Below, one piece after another: positions 31,931 through 40,949 of a stretch of 61,843 nt of DNA. Position numbers and translations under genes: made by a program. Source of the stretch: a virus; the IMG/VR virus record IMGVR_UViG_3300027965_000203, positions 1 through 61,843 of that record. One strand, 5' to 3'. How positions within the stretch are numbered: the first letter of the stretch is position 1; every line of letters starts with the position of its first letter. The notes below the pieces were generated by a model that was not told the origin of the DNA, made no database searches, and was given only the letters and a program-made list of their open reading frames with translations.

Positions 31931-33299
31931 TCTCTCCGCACTCTATCCGGCGCCCCCGCAGAACAACGGCCTGCTGTCCGATCCGGCGCGGATCATCGGC
32001 ACGATCGGCGCGCTCAACCAGAATGCGCTGTTTCAGCAGGAATTTGCCGCGAGGAAGGCGATCGGGCAGGCCTATCAGGATGCGATCCGGCCCGACGGCA
32101 ATATCGACACGAACGTGCTGATGAACGGCCCGCGCGGGATCAAGAACAATCCCGATGCGGGGTTTCTGGCGGGCGAGGCCTCGGCCGGCGCGCTCGCGCG
32201 CACGCACCAGATGATCGCCAATACGCTTGCGGCGACCGAGCTCGGGGCAAAGCAGCAGGATTACGTGACGAACTTCATCGGCTCGACCGCGACCAATCCG
32301 AACGCGCGGGCCGGCGACATCGTCAACGGCCTGGTCGCGCTCAAGCGCAATATCCCCTCGCTCTCGGCGCCGATGATCAACGGCTGGATCAAGAAGTTCT
32401 CGACGATCGACGATACAACGCCGCAGGGGCAGGCGGACTTGCAGGCGAGCAAGAACCTGCTGCGCGATTGGGCGATCGGGCCGGCGGCGCTTGCGCAGCG
32501 CGTTCCCGGGCCGCCGCAGCCCGGCACGGGCGCGCCGACGACGATCCCGCTCGGCACCGCCAATGATACGGGCGGCGGACCTGCAGCGCCTGGCGCGCCT
32601 CCGGCGGCGCCCGGCACCATCGTGGGCAACCGCCCGGGTCTTTCCGAGGCTGCCGTCATCAATGCGACGCAGGGCGCGAACCTCGCAGGCGCGCTCACGG
32701 CCGCGAATGACACCTCGCCGGCCCGCAAGGCGATCTTGGGCAACCTCGAAAACACGCTCTCCGGCGCGCATGCGTTTGAGCCCGGGCCCGGCGCCGACTT
32801 CTCCAAAGTCGCCAAGGCCTTCATCAACCGCAACGTGCCGTTGCCGCCGGGCTGGAAGTTCGATCCGAAGTCGATCGCGAGCCAGGAGGAATTCGCCAAG
32901 CAGGCCTACCAGCTCGCGCAATCCCAGTTCCAGGCGATCGGTGGCACCGGCACGGACGCAAAGCTCGACTCCGCGATGAGCACGAGCCCGAACGAATTGC
33001 TTTCGCTGCTCGGCAACCAAGGCATTATCCGCCTGCTCAAGGGCAACGAGGACGCGATCCAGGCCAAGAACCGCGCGTGGCGGCAATGGGTGCGCGCCGG
33101 CAATGGCGCCGACAGCTACGCCGACTTTTCCGAGGACTTCAATTCGCACTTCGATCCGCGCGCCTTCCAGTTCAAGTATCTCAAGCCGGCGGAGCGTCAG
33201 CAGTACATCGAGCACATGGATCCCGCCGACCGGCAGCGATTCGTGACCAATCTCACCGACGCGCATAAGCGCGGCTGGATCAAGTTCGAGGGCGAGTAG
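31923..33299 (+). CDS. Ejection protein, possibly P22 gp20-like
   Basis: About 458 residues from the GTG at 31923; an ATG at 31893 adds ten residues but overlaps the previous gene more. It has helical termini around a disordered proline/glycine-rich centre (about 190-235). The C-terminal half contains LLSLLGNQGIIRLLKGNEDA and a terminal HKRGWIKFEGE. Placed second of the large ejection genes, as gp20 in P22. Sequence alone does not prove it. Confidence 0.65.
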   Translation: MADLSALYPAPPQNNGLLSDPARIIGTIGALNQNALFQQEFAARKAIGQAYQDAIRPDGNIDTNVLMNGPRGIKNNPDAGFLAGEASAGALARTHQMIANTLAATELGAKQQDYVTNFIGSTATNPNARAGDIVNGLVALKRNIPSLSAPMINGWIKKFSTIDDTTPQGQADLQASKNLLRDWAIGPAALAQRVPGPPQPGTGAPTTIPLGTANDTGGGPAAPGAPPAAPGTIVGNRPGLSEAAVINATQGANLAGALTAANDTSPARKAILGNLENTLSGAHAFEPGPGADFSKVAKAFINRNVPLPPGWKFDPKSIASQEEFAKQAYQLAQSQFQAIGGTGTDAKLDSAMSTSPNELLSLLGNQGIIRLLKGNEDAIQAKNRAWRQWVRAGNGADSYADFSEDFNSHFDPRAFQFKYLKPAERQQYIEHMDPADRQRFVTNLTDAHKRGWIKFEGE

Positions 33300-35447
33300 A
33301 TGGCTGACACGGTCACGCCGACCCCGCCGTCGCAGGATCAGATCAACGACGTCCTCGCCCGCTATGGCGTCGGGCCCGGTCCCTCGACCGTGGTGGCGCC
33401 GGCCTCGAGCGATGACGCCGCGCAGGTGCTGCAGCGCTACGGCGTCACGCTCAATCCGAAGGCGCCCGTTGCGCCGACGGCGGACAGCGACGCCGCCGCG
33501 CGCGGGCTCGTGGTGCCTGGCACCAACGATGATCTCGCCAAGGTCAAACCGGGCAGCAAATTCAAGTTCGAGGCGGGGGAGTATTTCACTCCGCAGGAGG
33601 TCAAAAGCGGCCTCAACCGCGGCATTGGCTCTCAGTTCGTCAATGGCATTCCGATCGTCGGGCCGGCCTTCAATGCGCTCACCGCCGAGATCAATCCCGG
33701 GGCGCCGACGTTCGGCCAGCGCTTCTATGATCAGCAGGCGGCGGATCGTGCATACGCGGCGCTGCACCCGGCGCTTTCGACCGGCGCGAATGTCGCCGGC
33801 AGCCTCGTCGGTTATGGCGGCATCGCGCGAGCCGCGCCGGCGCTTCTCGGGCTCTCGGGCCCGACGACGGGCGCGCGCATCTACCAAGGCATTGCGGGCG
33901 GCGGCGGCCTCAACGCGCTCGACGCCATCCTGCGCGGCGAGAATCCGATCCCTGCCGCGACGATTGGCGCGGTGAGCGGCGGCATTGCGCCGGCGGCGGG
34001 GGCGGTCAGCGAGGGCGCCGCCAATGCGGCGGCACGCCTCGCCTGGCCGCGCCCGAACGCGCTCGCCGGCGTTCCGCGTTCCGGCATCAACGTGCTGACC
34101 AATGCACTCGCGGGCGAGACGCCGTCCTCGATCGCGGCCGCGGTCGATCGCATGGGGCCGGCCGGCGTCTTCGCCGACCTCAACCCGCGCACCACCGATA
34201 TCGCCGGTGCCATCTCCGACCTGCCGATCGCGGAGCGCACCGCGATCCAGAATGCCTATCGCGCGCGCGCCGCCGCGGCGCCCCAGCGCGTCGATGCGGC
34301 GCTCACCAAGGCGACGGGCGTCCCGGGCGGTATCAACGTCGTGCAATATGCCGATTGGCTCGATCAGCAGCGCTCGGCTGCCGCGGGACCGCTCTACGAT
34401 CAGTTCCGCAGTATGAGCGTGCAGCCGACGCCAAAACTGACCCAGGATATCATTCCGCGACTGGAGAAAGCTGGCGCGTTCGAGCGTGCCGAGTACCTCG
34501 CCGGCATCACGGGTCAGAAGATCGATCGCGCCAATATGACGCCTGCGCAATACGATCTCGTCAAGCAGGGCCTCGATAGCAAGATCGACCAGGCATACGC
34601 CAATGGCGACAAGACGGTCGGCTCGAAACTCGTGGCATTGAAAAACGATCTCATCGACGAGATCGGCCAAACCAATGCCGGCCAGGTCTGGAATAAGGCG
34701 CGTCAAACTTTCGCTGATCGCAGCAACGTCATCGATCAGCTCGAGGCCGGCTACAACACCCCGCTTGGCGGCCGCTCGGCGCAGAGCGTCGACGAGTTCG
34801 AGCAGGAGTGGAACGGCCTTTCCCGTCCCGAGCAGATCGCCCGCACCATGGGCTGGCGCAAGATGATTGCGGAGACAATGGGCGAGCCCGGCAATGCAGC
34901 CAGCATCACCCGCGGCAAGCTGCTCTCGCCGAACAACCAGGCGAAGATGCGCATCATGTTCGGCGACCAGAAAGCCGATGAGCTGATCGGCACGCTGCAG
35001 CAGGAAAAGGACTTCGCCGACCGCCTGCCGGCCGTGATCCCCAACTGGAATACGGGCGCGAGCGCGCAGACGCGCGCGGAACGCATGCAGATGTTCGCGC
35101 CGCCGACCAATGCGCTCTCGTCCTGGACGCCGGGTCTCGACCTGACCAACCCGCTGCACGTCGTTCCGTCGGCGCTGCGGCCCGGGACGGTGGCGCAGGA
35201 TTTCGCGATGGCGCGCGCCGGCCGTGTGCCGCCATCGCTGGTGCCGATCCTGCTCACCCCGCAAGCGCAGGTGCCCGACGTGGCCGACGCGATCATGTCG
35301 GAAGGCAATCGTCTCGCGAAGACGTCTAGCCTCGTCAGGAACTATGTGGCGCGTCCGGCACAGTTCGCCATCGCCGGCCCGGGCCAGGCCGAGTACCGTC
35401 GGCGCTACGAGCTCGCGCAGCCTCTGCAGCCGCCCACTGGCCCGTAA
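33300..35447 (+). CDS. Ejection protein, P22 gp16-like
   Basis: A 715-residue protein, directly after the previous stop. The first 150 residues hold two copies of a short repeat ending in L(A/Q)RYGV (NDVLARYGV and AQVLQRYGV), then a hydrophobic glycine/alanine-rich stretch (about 160-245) able to insert in membranes, then long helices. This is the expected architecture of gp16-type ejection proteins that carry DNA across the inner membrane. Its last 113 bases are overlapped by a minus-strand gene. Confidence 0.7.
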   Translation: MADTVTPTPPSQDQINDVLARYGVGPGPSTVVAPASSDDAAQVLQRYGVTLNPKAPVAPTADSDAAARGLVVPGTNDDLAKVKPGSKFKFEAGEYFTPQEVKSGLNRGIGSQFVNGIPIVGPAFNALTAEINPGAPTFGQRFYDQQAADRAYAALHPALSTGANVAGSLVGYGGIARAAPALLGLSGPTTGARIYQGIAGGGGLNALDAILRGENPIPAATIGAVSGGIAPAAGAVSEGAANAAARLAWPRPNALAGVPRSGINVLTNALAGETPSSIAAAVDRMGPAGVFADLNPRTTDIAGAISDLPIAERTAIQNAYRARAAAAPQRVDAALTKATGVPGGINVVQYADWLDQQRSAAAGPLYDQFRSMSVQPTPKLTQDIIPRLEKAGAFERAEYLAGITGQKIDRANMTPAQYDLVKQGLDSKIDQAYANGDKTVGSKLVALKNDLIDEIGQTNAGQVWNKARQTFADRSNVIDQLEAGYNTPLGGRSAQSVDEFEQEWNGLSRPEQIARTMGWRKMIAETMGEPGNAASITRGKLLSPNNQAKMRIMFGDQKADELIGTLQQEKDFADRLPAVIPNWNTGASAQTRAERMQMFAPPTNALSSWTPGLDLTNPLHVVPSALRPGTVAQDFAMARAGRVPPSLVPILLTPQAQVPDVADAIMSEGNRLAKTSSLVRNYVARPAQFAIAGPGQAEYRRRYELAQPLQPPTGP

Positions 35448-35667
35448 ACCGGCGCCAGGCGGCGCAGCGCGCCCCGATCGTCCCTTCATTCCACTGCGGG
35501 TCGCTCGCCTGGAAATGCAGCCACGCGGCGTGCTCGCGCCGCCAATCGAGATAGCCGCGGATCACGCTTCGCCCGAAGTGCCGCTGCAGCCCGCGATACG
35601 CGCCGCAAATCACCGAGATGCCGATGCCGATCCAGAAATCGACGCCGAAGAGGTGGACGAACTGCAT
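35335..35667 (-). CDS. Leftward small membrane protein sharing start bases with tail gene
   Basis: A 110-residue protein starting at an ATG at 35667 with GAGGA eight bases before it. The sequence MQFVHLFGVDFWIGIGISVI has a membrane helix, followed by a natural-looking domain (SVIRGYLDWRREHAAWLHFQ, then ASDPQWNEGTIGARCAAWRR). It fills 35448-35666, where the plus strand has no gene, and overlaps the ejection gene on the opposite strand. Its ATG and that of the tail gene both lie in CATG. Confidence 0.5.
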   Translation of the reverse strand: MQFVHLFGVDFWIGIGISVICGAYRGLQRHFGRSVIRGYLDWRREHAAWLHFQASDPQWNEGTIGARCAAWRRFTGQWAAAEAARARSADGTRPGPGRRWRTVPDAPHSS

Positions 35668-37345
35668 GGCTGTCCTCGCGACCGCCATCCTATTCGCCTG
35701 CGCGCTCATTGGCCATGCCCATGCGGCCGCCACCCTTCTCCCCCCGGGGGAAAACTGCTTCCAGGCGACCACCGGCATCAACGGCATGGTCGGCACGCTC
35801 GGCACCATCACGGGCGGCACGGGCGGCACCAACGGCACCTATTCGGGCGTGGCGCTCACCGGCGGGTCCGGGAGCGGCGCGACCGCCAATATCACGGTAT
35901 CGGGCGGCGCCGTCACGGCGATCGCGATCCTCTCCCCCGGCACGCAATACGTGGTCGGCGACACGCTTTCGGCCGCCTCCGGCTCAATCGGCAACGTCAC
36001 CGGCTTCTCGGTCCCGGTCGCCTCGGTCGCGATCAATTCCTCGCTCGCCGGCGGATCCGTCTATTTCTACATCCCGAACACGACCACGTTCAAACAGACC
36101 TGGTCGAACGCGACCCAGACGGTCCTCAACCCGAATCCGGTCATCCTCGATCAGAACGGCTGCGCCGTCATCTACGGCACCGGCACCTATCGGCAGGTCC
36201 TCAAGGATCAGCTCGGCAACACGGTCTGGGATCAGACCACGACCGACACGAGCGCCACCAACAGCACATTTTGGGCGGGGCTCGCCGGCGGGACGCCGAA
36301 CGTCATCACGGTCGTCGACCCGGGCTTCAATGCGACCGACGGATCGATCGTCAATTTCACGGCGCTCGCGACCAATACGTCGGCCGCGACGCTCAACCCG
36401 TCGAGCTTCGGCGCGATCCCGATCCTCAAGGATACGACGGCCGGCCCGGTCGCGCTGACCGGCGGCGAGATCGTCCAGAGCAATCCGATCTCGGCCATCT
36501 TCCGCGCGACCGACAATGCGTTTCATCTGCTCAATACCGTCATCGCCTCGGCGAGCGGCACGACGGCGCCGCTCTGCGGCGCGACCAATCTCACCATCGG
36601 CAATAACGGGGCCAACCCGAACTCCATTCTGAGCATCCTCGCCGACCAGGTGGTGATGCAGACGACGGCCGGCATCACGGTCAATCGCTCGAACGTCACG
36701 CTCGGGCTGATCAACATCACCACCGGCAACTCGGTCGCGACCGCGAACGGCATGGATGGGGAGGCCCCCGGCACGAGCGGCTGGCTCTACATCTGGGCGA
36801 TCGACAACGGCGGCGGCGCGGCCGGCCTCGTGTCCACCGCATCGGGCAACGGCCTCAATCCGACGCTGCCGAGCGGCTACACCTACAAGTGCCGCTTGGG
36901 CGCGATGCGGGTCGATGGCAGCGGAAATCTGCTGCGCACGCTCCAGCACGGCAACGTCGCGCAATATCAGGTGACCGGGGGCGGCACGCTGCCGCTCATC
37001 ACCAATGCGTTCGGCACTTATTGGACTGGACAACCGATCTCGTCTTTCGTGCCGCCGACCGCGGCGGCGATCAATACCGCGTTCCGCGCCGTCCTCTCGG
37101 CCAACTTTGGAGGCACCGCAACGGAGGCAGCAGCGGTCGCGCCGAATGGCGGCTACGGCGCCGCCCCATCAAGTGCGCCGTGTGCACAATCGCTCAACAA
37201 TGGTGCATCAGGCGCAATCGCTACCGACAACACGATGATCTGCAGCTTCGTGCTCGAAAGCACGAACCTCTTCACCGGCAACACATCGGCTTCGGCGGCC
37301 ACCCTGAGCGCGCTCGGCTGGCGGGATGCTGTCAATGCGAATTGA
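35666..37345 (+). CDS. Tail fibre/spike-like protein with signal peptide
   Basis: A 559-residue beta-rich protein. The start at 35666 is preferred because it opens a signal peptide (MAVLATAILFACALIGHAHA) and has AGAGG upstream; a longer frame from 35618 would hide it. The next part repeats TGGTGG-type turns, then phage-fibre-like text (TYRQVLKDQLGNTVWDQTTT, then FNATDGSIVNFTALATNTSA). It should bind host surface sugars or proteins. The signal peptide is unexpected for a cytoplasmically assembled fibre. Confidence 0.75.
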   Translation: MAVLATAILFACALIGHAHAAATLLPPGENCFQATTGINGMVGTLGTITGGTGGTNGTYSGVALTGGSGSGATANITVSGGAVTAIAILSPGTQYVVGDTLSAASGSIGNVTGFSVPVASVAINSSLAGGSVYFYIPNTTTFKQTWSNATQTVLNPNPVILDQNGCAVIYGTGTYRQVLKDQLGNTVWDQTTTDTSATNSTFWAGLAGGTPNVITVVDPGFNATDGSIVNFTALATNTSAATLNPSSFGAIPILKDTTAGPVALTGGEIVQSNPISAIFRATDNAFHLLNTVIASASGTTAPLCGATNLTIGNNGANPNSILSILADQVVMQTTAGITVNRSNVTLGLINITTGNSVATANGMDGEAPGTSGWLYIWAIDNGGGAAGLVSTASGNGLNPTLPSGYTYKCRLGAMRVDGSGNLLRTLQHGNVAQYQVTGGGTLPLITNAFGTYWTGQPISSFVPPTAAAINTAFRAVLSANFGGTATEAAAVAPNGGYGAAPSSAPCAQSLNNGASGAIATDNTMICSFVLESTNLFTGNTSASAATLSALGWRDAVNAN

Positions 37346-40343
37346 ACGCGCCATTCGCGCCATCGCGGCGCTGCTGCTGCTCGTCTCGGCCGCCATCGCG
37401 CAGCAGCCTTATAGCAAATCAGCGCTCACGTCGCAGATCGGGCAGGATTTCCCTGACCAGAATGCCGGCGCGATCACGCCCGCCATCCTGCGCGGCTTCC
37501 TCACCAACGCGGTCAATTCCTCGCAGCAATACGCCGGCGTCAACGCGCAGGTCGGCACCAGCTACACGGTGCAGGCGAGCGACTACGGCCAGCTCATCAC
37601 CTTCAACAATGCCGGCGCGGTCGCGGTCACCTTGCCGCAGACGGTCGCGGGAACGTTCACGTTCTACCCATTCAGCTTCTATGTGAGGAACCTCGGCGCC
37701 GGCACGGTGACGATCACGCCGCAGAACGGCTCGACCATCAACGGCGCCGCGAGCCTCGCGATCACGCAAGGCGTCAATGCCATCGTGATCTCGGATGGCG
37801 CCAATTACCAGGTGTTCGGCGCACAGGGCTTCTCGCCGGGCGGCTCCGGGATCATCATCAACGGCGGCAGCGCCTATCTCAATTCCTCGGTGCCCTATCT
37901 CGGCACGGGGAGCTGCAATGGCTGCGGCCCGCTGGCGATGGAGAGCGCCGGCCCCGGCGCCTTCTGGCACGAGACCGACCAAAACCCCTACGAGACCGGG
38001 ACCGCGCAGGCCGGCACGTCCACCACGATCACGCTCGCGTCGCGCTCGTGCACGCCCGTCAATGGCATCACCGCCATGGGCTGCGGGGCCGGCGACTACG
38101 TGTCGTCGGTCCTCACCATCACGGGCGGCACCGGGCTCGGGCAGAAGTTCCAGGTTTCGGCGGTATCGCCGGGCACCAGCCCGGTTCTCACGATCTCGGG
38201 CACGTTCTCGCCGGCGCCGGACTCGACCAGCGTCTATGCGCTCGGCCGCATCGACTACGGTTGGTGGCGTCTCATCTGCGACGGCAATGCCTGCTACTTC
38301 GAGGACTGGGAGGCCTGCAACCCGCTCACGGCCACCTTCCCGGCCAATCTCGAGGATTGCCAGGACGAGTTCTGGCGGGTCATGCGCGTGCCGACGAACA
38401 CGCCGCTCGCCGCCAACCACATCATCGGGTTCAACTATCCGATCTATGGCAACGGCAACCGCGACTGGCACATCGGCGCCAACTGGGCGGACCCACACCA
38501 GCCACAGACCGCACGTAACCTCGATTTCGACGCGCTCAACACGTCGACCAATCAGATGGTCACGGCGATGCAGCTCGTGCCCAACGGCGCGAACCCGCAG
38601 ATCATCGTCTCTTCCGTATCGCCGTTCTGTTTCGTCAGCTGCTCGGGCACGAACAATCTCGGCGCGCTCGCCAACAATTCGTTCGTCGGAAACGTCTCGG
38701 GCAGCACCGGCCCTGCGATCGGCGTGCCCAAGCAGGCTGCCTTCGACGGCATGGCGCCGGCGCCCACGCGGGCAGGCGACATCATCTATTGGAATGGCAC
38801 GCACTGGGTAAATTTCGCCGGCAACAATTCCGGGACGAGCTGCCTCAGCGAGACCTCATCCGGGGTGCCCGGATGGTCGGCCTGCTCGGGCGGCAGCGGG
38901 ACGCCGGGCGGATCGAATACGCAGCTGCAATACAATTCGTCCGGCGTGTTCGGTGGCATCACGGGCGTCACCAGCAACGGCACCAATGTCACGATCGCGT
39001 CGGGCGATCTCCTGCTCGGCGGCGCGACGTCGGGCACGACCACGCTCAACGCGAGCGGCACCGCCTCGGGCACCGCAACGCTGCCGGCGAACACTGGCAC
39101 GATCGCCGAGCTGAACCTTGCCCAGACTTGGTCGGCGCCGCAGACCTTCAACAACAACGACCTGCTACTTGCCGGCTCATCGTCCGGCACGACCACGCTC
39201 AACGCGAGCGCGACGGCATCGGGCACCGCAACGCTGCCGGCGAACAGCGGCACGGTTGCTGAGGTCAACTTCGCCCAGACTTGGTCCGCGGCGCAGACGT
39301 TCAACAATAACGATCTCCTGCTGGCGGGGTCTTCGTCCGGCACGACCACGCTCAATGCCAGCTCGATCGCCTCGGGCACGCTCACGCTGCCGGCCGCGAC
39401 CGATACGCTCATCGCGCGCGCGACGATCGACACGCTCACCAACAAGACCTACGACACCGCCGGCACCGGCAATTCGTTCAAGATCAACGGCACCTCGATC
39501 GCGGCCGTCACCGGCACCGGATCGGTCGTGCTCGCGACCTCGCCGACGATCAGTGGTGCGACGCTCTCCGGCACCACGAACGCGAGCGGCACGTTCCAGA
39601 TCGGCGGCTTCACGATCGGGGCCACCTCGGCGACATCGATCGGCGCCGGCCAGTACCAGGGCACGGCGACCAACGACAACGCGACCGCCGGCAACATCGG
39701 TGAATTCACCTCGACCATCACGCAAAAGACGAGCGCGACGGTCACGATCAGCAATGCGTCGCCGGGCATCATCTCGTGGACCGCGCACGGGCTCGGCGTC
39801 GCGTCGTCGGTGAGCTTCACCACGACCGGCTCCCTGCCGACCGGCTTGAGCCCATCGACCAATTACTATGTCTGCTCCGGCTCGACTTATCAGACCAACA
39901 GCTTCGCGGTCGCGACCAGCCCCGCCAATGCGCTCGCCGGCACGTGCATCAATACCTCTTCGGCGGGATCCGGCACCCAGACCGGCACGGCGGGCGCGAT
40001 CCTTACCGCAGGCAATCCGGACAGCGTGTCGGCCATCAGCCTCACGGCCGGCGACTGGCAGGTCTGTGCGGGAGCCGCATACACGGGCGGCGCGACCACG
40101 ACCGCGACCTATATCGAGGCGGGTCTTTCGACCACAACCAATACGCTCGACACGACGCCCGGCCGGTTCGTGATCATTCCCGCGTTCAACTCGACGCCCT
40201 TCTCACAGGCCGATGTCGGCCTGTTCGTATGCGATCGCTTCAGCCTGTCCGGTACGACCACGATCTTCCAGATCGCGCAGTCCTCGTTCGGGACGAGCAC
40301 GATGAGCGCCTACGGTAAGCTTTGGGCAAGGCGGATGCGGTAA
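37326..40343 (+). CDS. Long tail fibre-like protein with signal peptide and repeats
   Basis: A 1005-residue protein. The N-terminus (RIERAIRAIAALLLLVSAAI followed by AQQ) is a signal peptide; the ATG at 37335 may be the real start and 37326 the longest. A conserved early segment (SKSALTSQIGQDFPDQNAGA, then ITPAILRGFLTNAVNSSQQY) is known to me from fibre-like proteins of alphaproteobacterial phages. Residues about 555-690 hold three 51-residue repeats. The C-terminal 200 residues are a beta-rich head, the probable receptor-binding part. It overlaps the previous gene by 20 bases. Confidence 0.75.
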   Translation: MLSMRIERAIRAIAALLLLVSAAIAQQPYSKSALTSQIGQDFPDQNAGAITPAILRGFLTNAVNSSQQYAGVNAQVGTSYTVQASDYGQLITFNNAGAVAVTLPQTVAGTFTFYPFSFYVRNLGAGTVTITPQNGSTINGAASLAITQGVNAIVISDGANYQVFGAQGFSPGGSGIIINGGSAYLNSSVPYLGTGSCNGCGPLAMESAGPGAFWHETDQNPYETGTAQAGTSTTITLASRSCTPVNGITAMGCGAGDYVSSVLTITGGTGLGQKFQVSAVSPGTSPVLTISGTFSPAPDSTSVYALGRIDYGWWRLICDGNACYFEDWEACNPLTATFPANLEDCQDEFWRVMRVPTNTPLAANHIIGFNYPIYGNGNRDWHIGANWADPHQPQTARNLDFDALNTSTNQMVTAMQLVPNGANPQIIVSSVSPFCFVSCSGTNNLGALANNSFVGNVSGSTGPAIGVPKQAAFDGMAPAPTRAGDIIYWNGTHWVNFAGNNSGTSCLSETSSGVPGWSACSGGSGTPGGSNTQLQYNSSGVFGGITGVTSNGTNVTIASGDLLLGGATSGTTTLNASGTASGTATLPANTGTIAELNLAQTWSAPQTFNNNDLLLAGSSSGTTTLNASATASGTATLPANSGTVAEVNFAQTWSAAQTFNNNDLLLAGSSSGTTTLNASSIASGTLTLPAATDTLIARATIDTLTNKTYDTAGTGNSFKINGTSIAAVTGTGSVVLATSPTISGATLSGTTNASGTFQIGGFTIGATSATSIGAGQYQGTATNDNATAGNIGEFTSTITQKTSATVTISNASPGIISWTAHGLGVASSVSFTTTGSLPTGLSPSTNYYVCSGSTYQTNSFAVATSPANALAGTCINTSSAGSGTQTGTAGAILTAGNPDSVSAISLTAGDWQVCAGAAYTGGATTTATYIEAGLSTTTNTLDTTPGRFVIIPAFNSTPFSQADVGLFVCDRFSLSGTTTIFQIAQSSFGTSTMSAYGKLWARRMR
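39008..39400 (+). repeat. 153-base tandem repeat in the long fibre gene
   Basis: Copies start near 39008, 39161 and 39314 with exact 153-base period; the third is shorter. Each encodes LLLxGxxSGTTTLNASxxAS, GTATLPANxGTxAExNxAQT and WSAxQTFNNND. The match at DNA level is high in the first 100 bases, indicating fairly recent duplication. Copy number may vary between relatives and change fibre length. Confidence 0.85.
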
Positions 40344-40354
40344 GGAGCTGGTCG

Positions 40355-40612
40355 ATGCGCCATATTGCTTTGATCCTCATGCTCGCTCTCGCCGCAGCCG
40401 CCCGGGCCGATGACCTCGACCATGCGGCGCAGGTCTGCGGCGAGCATCAGACGCGCGTCGTGACACAGGGCCCGCAACACGTGCCGCTGATCGATTACGG
40501 CCAGGGCTTCGAAAACTGCACCGCCGTCATCCAGAAGTGGCGCGAGCGCCAAACCAGCCGGTCGGCGAAGGACAAGGCCGACCAGGACCTCATCAACAGG
40601 ATGGCCAAATGA
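40355..40612 (+). CDS. Small secreted protein, 85 residues
   Basis: A strong ribosome site (AAGGAG) precedes MRHIALILMLALAAAARADD, a signal peptide with cleavage after ARA. The mature 67 residues contain two cysteines (QVCGEH and ENCTAV) likely disulfide-bonded in the periplasm, and a lysine-rich end. Its stop overlaps the next start. The pair after the fibre genes might be periplasmic lysis or exclusion factors; nothing specific is shown. Confidence 0.65.
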   Translation: MRHIALILMLALAAAARADDLDHAAQVCGEHQTRVVTQGPQHVPLIDYGQGFENCTAVIQKWRERQTSRSAKDKADQDLINRMAK

Positions 40613-40875
40613 AACGCGCTCTTCTGCTCTCAGTGCTCGTCTTCGCCGGATCCGCGCATGCCGTCGAGCTCAAGCTCGATCAGAGCTGGATCCCGAAGCT
40701 TGGGCAGTTGTGTCAGGCGGCCACATATGGCTCGCGCATGACGGCCGAGCCGATCTGCAACGAGCTTGGCCAGGTCGTGGCGCGCGCCAATGCGGCCGAG
40801 GCCGCCGCTAAGGCCGAGGCGACGAAGAAGCCGACTGCCACGAAAGAGCCGGCTGCAGCTCCAGCGAAACCCTAG
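40609..40875 (+). CDS. Small secreted protein, 88 residues
   Basis: The signal peptide MKRALLLSVLVFAGSAHA is followed by a 45-residue domain with two cysteines (GQLCQAATYG and EPICNELGQV) and an alanine/lysine tail (ATKKPTATKEPAAAPAKP). It overlaps the previous gene as ATGA. The two neighbouring genes share the same plan, so they may act together. No spanin lipobox is present. Confidence 0.65.
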   Translation: MKRALLLSVLVFAGSAHAVELKLDQSWIPKLGQLCQAATYGSRMTAEPICNELGQVVARANAAEAAAKAEATKKPTATKEPAAAPAKP

Positions 40876-40949
40876 GCTCCCGGCCGGCGGATCAGGAAGC
40901 CGAGAAGCGCCGCCAGCAGCAGAACCAGCACGATTTGGTCGGCGTGCAT
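40872..40949 (-). CDS. 25-residue membrane peptide coupled to radical SAM gene
   Basis: MHADQIVLVLLLAALLGFLI followed by RRPGA is a single membrane helix with a positive end. Its start shares a base with the radical SAM stop (TAATG), a typical coupling arrangement. It converges with the secreted-protein gene on the other strand, overlapping it by four bases. It may be a membrane anchor or a substrate of the enzyme; both are speculation. Confidence 0.45.
   Translation of the reverse strand: MHADQIVLVLLLAALLGFLIRRPGA

Noticed and set aside
31854-35489. A 1211-codon open frame on the minus strand
   Set aside because: Antisense to two ejection-protein genes; low-complexity R/A/E composition, no domain, and it opposes the late operon. 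A GC-driven shadow.
39008-39400. The fibre repeat as a mobile element
   Set aside because: It stays in frame, has no terminal inverted repeats or transposase, and encodes fibre shaft units.
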